Assembly: GCA_003648875.1 (NCBI GenBank)
Contig: QMQC01000051.1
Coordinates: forward strand, 1 to 8,770
From: Actinomycetota bacterium
GTDB taxonomy: Bacteria; Actinomycetota; Acidimicrobiia; Spongiisociales; UBA5794
DNA length: 8,770 nucleotides
Reading direction: 5' to 3'
Part shown: piece by piece, positions 6,593 through 8,770 of the stretch
Position numbering within the stretch: the first letter of the stretch is position 1
Layout: the number at the start of each line of letters is the position of its first letter
Made by a program: the position numbers and the translations under genes
Notes under the pieces: model-generated
Told to the model about the DNA's origin: nothing
The model's input: only the letters and a program-made list of their open reading frames with translations
The model's database searches: none

Positions 6593-6898
6593 ATGAGCAC
6601 GATTGTGGTGAGGTATCGCCCAAAGTCAGATAGGGCAGACGAGAACCAAGATTTGGTTGAGGCCGTCTTCGCCGAGTTGGCCGAGACTGACCCTGGCGGC
6701 GTCCGCTACGCAACCTTCAGACTGGCCGACGGAACATTCATCCACATTGCCGACGTGGAAGCCGACCCGAACCCTCTCGGATCGATAGCGGCGTTCGCCG
6801 AGTTTCAACAGGACATCGGAGACCGCTGCATTGAAGACGAGGGCCCCAACCCCCAGCAGGCGGTACTCGTTGGCAACTACCGCATGCTCGACACATAG
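6593..6898 (+). CDS. Small protein of unknown function, possible ABM-like ferredoxin fold
   Basis: A 101-residue soluble acidic protein. The frame opens at 6536, but ATG 6593 is the likely start because GAAGGAGA lies eight bases before it. Order of elements: a strand STIVVRYRP (2-10), a helix ENQDLVEAVFAELAETD (17-33), strands GVRYATFRLADGTFIHIADVE (35-55), a helix around SIAAFAEFQQDIGDRC (64-79) and a final strand QAVLVGNYRML. This beta-alpha-beta-beta-alpha-beta layout resembles the dimeric alpha/beta barrel of antibiotic-biosynthesis-monooxygenase-like proteins, but no catalytic residues can be named. It stands alone between two decayed minus-strand genes. The same AAGGAGAC ribosome site is found before the VOC gene. 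Confidence 0.75.
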   Translation: MSTIVVRYRPKSDRADENQDLVEAVFAELAETDPGGVRYATFRLADGTFIHIADVEADPNPLGSIAAFAEFQQDIGDRCIEDEGPNPQQAVLVGNYRMLDT

Positions 6899-6957
6899 GC
6901 CCGCACCTCCCCGCGCGGTGAGCGAAGCCTGACGGCTACGCATTGACTGGTGGTACG

Positions 6958-7190
6958 TCATCGCAAGACATGAGTCTGCTGATCCGTATGCGTCGCTGTC
7001 GTGAGAGTGCGTTCCGGGTTGCAGTTCGGGCCGTCGGGTTCGACGTGGACCACCAAATGATCGAGCCTCGCCAATGCGCCGAACAGGGCATGTCGGACCG
7101 CCGACGCAATACCGTGGCCTGCAATCAAAGGGATGTCTTCGTCGACCACGACTCGGAGGCCGGCGTCGAGGCTATGCCCTGCCCTCCTAG
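6958..7190 (-). pseudogene. C-terminal remnant of a cation diffusion facilitator (CDF) transporter
   Basis: The minus strand between the small gene and the hydrolase encodes an open stretch whose middle reads GHSLDAGLRVVVDEDIPLIA then GHGIASAVRHALFGALARLD and HLVVHVEPDG. This is the pattern of the cytosolic dimerisation domain of CDF metal exporters: a strand with V-x-V-D, a helix beginning with a GH/AH-I-A pattern, then L-x-x-V-x-V-H-V-E-P. Only about 75 codons remain, ending at a TAA/TGA-type stop at 6958. An in-frame TGA lies at 7213-7215, and the upstream sequence is occupied by the oppositely oriented hydrolase, so the six membrane helices and the metal sites are absent. It has no start codon with a ribosome site. 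I therefore call it a remnant, not a gene. The domain assignment rests on pattern recognition alone. Confidence 0.5.
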
Positions 7191-7193
7191 GCT
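7188..7193 (+). promoter_or_regulatory. Candidate -10 box of a leaderless hydrolase transcript
   Basis: TAGGCT is followed by TGCCCG and then ATG 7200, so the start codon begins seven bases after the box. No Shine-Dalgarno sequence precedes the ATG, which fits leaderless translation. No good -35 hexamer is visible. The box lies at the edge of the CDF remnant. Confidence 0.4.
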
Positions 7194-7199
7194 TGCCCG

Positions 7200-8003
7200 A
7201 TGCAGAATCCTGTCACCGGTCACTCTCGGTTTGCCGAGCTTCTCCGCATCGACGGCCGCGACCTCGACGTCCGTACCATCGGCCCCGGCGAGGAAGCGGC
7301 GTCGATCGTGTTCCTCCATGAGGGTCTTGGATCCGTCGATCTGTGGAGGTCATACCCCACCGAAATAGCCGATGCGTGTGCCGAGCGGGCCATCGTCTAC
7401 AGCCGGTATGGGCACGGTTGGTCCGATGTTCAGCGTGAAGAGCGATCGGTGGACTTCATGGACCACGAGGCGTTGGTCGTGCTGCCCGAGCTGATCGAGG
7501 CTGTTGGCGCACGGAACCCTATCTTGGTCGGGCATTCCGACGGTGCTTCGATCGCGTTGCTCCATGCGTCACGCCACCCCGTGGCCGCCATGGTGTTACT
7601 GGCTCCCCATGTCTTCACCGAACCGAGCGGCCTGGCCGAGATCCGGGCTGCCCGAGACCGCTTCGAGAATACCGACCTGATTCAGAGGATGGCGAGGTAC
7701 CACCGGGACCCTGAGGCGACGTTCAAAACCTGGAACAACGTGTGGCTGAACCCGGATTTCGAACCGTGGAACATCGAGTCTGTGCTCGCGGATGTCACGT
7801 GTCCCGTACTGCTGATCCAGGGAGAGGCGGACGAGTACGGGACCATGGCCCAGATCGATGCGATCTCTCGCCAGCTTGGGGGATCCGTGGACCAGCTGCG
7901 GCTGCCCAACTGTCGGCATTCTCCGCACTTGGACCGCTCTGCTTGCACCTCGGACGCGACCACACGGTTCATCAAGGAAGTCCTCGAGGCCACGAACCGC
8001 TAG
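7200..8003 (+). CDS. Alpha/beta hydrolase fold protein
   Basis: A 267-residue serine hydrolase of the alpha/beta fold. Elements in order: SIVFLHEGLGSVDLWRSYP (35-53), in which HEGLG forms the oxyanion-hole loop; the nucleophile elbow LVGHSDGAS (109-117) with Ser113; the acid-loop strand PVLLIQGEADEYG (202-214) with Asp211 as likely acid; and RLPNCRHSPHLDR (234-246) with His240 as the likely catalytic base. The cap region lies at about 138-195. Length is typical. It should hydrolyse an ester, lactone, C-C or similar bond in the cytosol, with no signal peptide seen; the substrate is unknown. ATG 7200 has no ribosome site but follows TAGGCT by six bases. Its stop codon is directly followed by an ATG (TAGATG), and two further reading frames continue downstream on the same strand. 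Confidence 0.88.
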   Translation: MQNPVTGHSRFAELLRIDGRDLDVRTIGPGEEAASIVFLHEGLGSVDLWRSYPTEIADACAERAIVYSRYGHGWSDVQREERSVDFMDHEALVVLPELIEAVGARNPILVGHSDGASIALLHASRHPVAAMVLLAPHVFTEPSGLAEIRAARDRFENTDLIQRMARYHRDPEATFKTWNNVWLNPDFEPWNIESVLADVTCPVLLIQGEADEYGTMAQIDAISRQLGGSVDQLRLPNCRHSPHLDRSACTSDATTRFIKEVLEATNR

Positions 8004-8032
8004 ATGGGACGCTTCTTCAAACCTCGAGGACC

Positions 8033-8512
8033 TTGGAGCAAGAAACCGATTGGTGGCCAAACCAGTTTGTCGCCTCCGAAGAGTGCCTCTCCGACGTCAT
8101 CGGAGCGGAGAACCTCGAAGACATCAAGACCGGCAGAGCCGGAGAAGTGTGGCTCGCACTCGAGGCCAGCGACAATACTGAGTTCTTGTCCGACTGCATG
8201 GCCGCCTACGAGCCACCGTCCGGCGAGAACGCACCCGGAATGGTTCAGCTTGGCGTCTCACCGTGCGAGCCGTACTGCGCTGTGGTTGAGATGATCAACG
8301 TGTCGGATGACCCGGTCGACATGCGGAATGCCGAATTCATCCTGCAGAACTTTCTCGTCGAGTGTGCAGGGTTGCCAGACCAGATCGAGCCCTGGAACGA
8401 AGCATCATGCACCGCTGAAGACTTTGTGGCCGATGGCTTCCAGACGCTGTGGTATTACGGGTTCCCACCTGGCGGCCAACACTGGGGCTTCGTGTACCCA
8501 TTCGAGGAGTAA
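8033..8512 (+). CDS. Acidic six-cysteine protein of unknown family, 5' end uncertain
   Basis: The frame ending at TAA 8510-8512 is clearly protein-like after the hydrolase stop: rich in Trp, Asp and Glu, with GC-rich third positions. The only in-frame start after 8003 is TTG 8033, with GAGG a few bases upstream, giving 159 residues. Cysteines are at 18, 55, 78, 82, 111 and 126, including a CEPYC pair. The middle CAVVEMINVSDDPVDMRNAE (82-101) resembles an immunoglobulin-like or DUF4352-type strand region. Six cysteines with high acidity would suit an exported disulfide protein, yet no signal peptide or lipobox is present. An alternative is that the gene began at ATG 8004, immediately after the hydrolase stop, in another frame reading MGRFFKPRGPWSKK, and a one-base indel near 8040-8050 broke it. 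I do not recognise the family. Confidence 0.6.
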   Translation: MEQETDWWPNQFVASEECLSDVIGAENLEDIKTGRAGEVWLALEASDNTEFLSDCMAAYEPPSGENAPGMVQLGVSPCEPYCAVVEMINVSDDPVDMRNAEFILQNFLVECAGLPDQIEPWNEASCTAEDFVADGFQTLWYYGFPPGGQHWGFVYPFEE

Positions 8513-8518
8513 TGGGCG

Positions 8519-8671
8519 ATGGCTCGATGGGTCAAAGGCCTGATGGCCAGTAGGCTACAGCCCAGCGAGTTTCGCCTCGCCCCCTGGTGTACGCACTACT
8601 GGAGACCAGCCATCTGCCACGCTGCATCTGACCGCAACTTCCAGTCGTACCAGGAAACGCTCGAAATGTAG
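8519..8671 (+). CDS. Possible small protein, 50 residues
   Basis: ATG 8519 lies nine bases after GAGGAG (8504-8509), which is inside the last codons of the preceding gene; this is an almost ideal ribosome site. The frame gives 50 residues beginning MARWVKGLMASRL and containing APWCTHYWRPAICH, rich in Trp, Cys and His, and ends at TAG 8671. Third positions are about 70% G or C. It starts six bases after the previous stop, so it would be translated from the same message, and it ends nine bases before a strong stem-loop. No family is recognised and a frame this short could be chance; the ribosome site and position are the main support. Confidence 0.4.
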   Translation: MARWVKGLMASRLQPSEFRLAPWCTHYWRPAICHAASDRNFQSYQETLEM

Positions 8672-8680
8672 GTTCAGATG

Positions 8681-8706
8681 TTTGCGAAGGCTCGCGAATT
8701 CGCAAA
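8681..8706 (+). terminator. Strong stem-loop, probable transcript end
   Basis: TTTGCGAA (8681-8688) and TTCGCAAA (8699-8706) are perfect 8-base inverted repeats around a 10-base loop. Outside the stem, GU and AU pairs can extend it by up to three. The right half also contains a 10-base palindrome, GCGAATTCGC (8694-8703). It lies nine bases after the last reading frame of the hydrolase transcript, the right place for a terminator. No T-run follows on either strand, so it would be of the U-less type often proposed in actinobacteria, or else a protein-binding or recombination site. The remaining bases to 8770 show no other supportable feature. Confidence 0.45.
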
Positions 8707-8770
8707 TGTGGGCCCGGAAGGACAGAACTCGAACCAATGTATCCGCTGATGTGGTCGAGTCCGTTGCCCC

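Noticed and set aside
8705..8760. Possible tRNA on the minus strand, suggested by GGTTCGAGTTC
   Set aside because: The flanking bases do not form a five-pair T-stem (CATTG against TTCTG) and no acceptor or anticodon stems were found.
8706..8770. Start of another plus-strand gene at ATG 8706
   Set aside because: Only about 21 codons are visible before the window ends, the ATG sits on the edge of the stem-loop, and there is no ribosome site or suitable -10 box.
1..8770. CRISPR array, defence island, biosynthetic cluster or complete transposon
   Set aside because: No regularly spaced repeats, nuclease, transposase, integrase or synthase motifs were seen in any convincing frame.

Overview
The window is about 58-60% GC by eye. 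It looks like chromosomal DNA of a free-living aerobic bacterium, most likely an actinobacterium, possibly Acidimicrobiia-like. The support for this is an aa3/caa3-type terminal oxidase, a luciferase-like (F420/FMN-type) oxidoreductase, a DUF998 membrane protein, GC-rich third codon positions, and TANNNT -10 boxes placed so that several genes appear leaderless. This placement is an inference; no rRNA or phylogenetic marker is present. No CRISPR array, tRNA, rRNA or complete mobile element was seen.

Layout. Positions 1-2317 (minus strand) hold a cytochrome c oxidase operon, ctaC (subunit II, complete) followed by ctaD (subunit I, running off the left edge). The subunit I has an A2-type Tyr-Ser motif, an isoleucine in place of the K-channel lysine, and an N-terminal extension with two membrane segments. 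Positions 2318-2617 form a divergent regulatory region. Positions 2618-3703 carry two plus-strand genes, a GNAT acetyltransferase and a small VOC-fold protein. Positions 3751-4683 (minus) encode a luciferase-like monooxygenase, convergent with the VOC gene.

Positions 4898-6257 hold a divergent pair: a TetR-family regulator (minus) and a six-helix DUF998 membrane protein (plus). A compact intergenic region between them contains a perfect 7+5+7 palindrome whose arms are also the -10 boxes of both promoters. This is the clearest regulatory module in the window. The obvious model is that the TetR protein represses itself and the membrane protein.

Positions 6223-7214 look like decaying accessory DNA on the minus strand: a frameshifted small gene and the C-terminal tail of a cation-diffusion-facilitator transporter. 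They flank an intact 101-residue plus-strand gene. Positions 7200-8671 (plus) contain an apparently leaderless alpha/beta hydrolase, a cysteine-containing acidic protein of unknown family whose 5' end may be damaged, and a possible 50-residue protein with a strong ribosome binding site. A strong stem-loop at 8681-8706 follows and probably ends this transcript.

The genes do not form one recognisable new pathway. The points most worth following up are the oxidase proton-channel substitutions, the palindrome/promoter overlap, the recurrent leaderless promoter geometry, and the small unknown genes at the right end.
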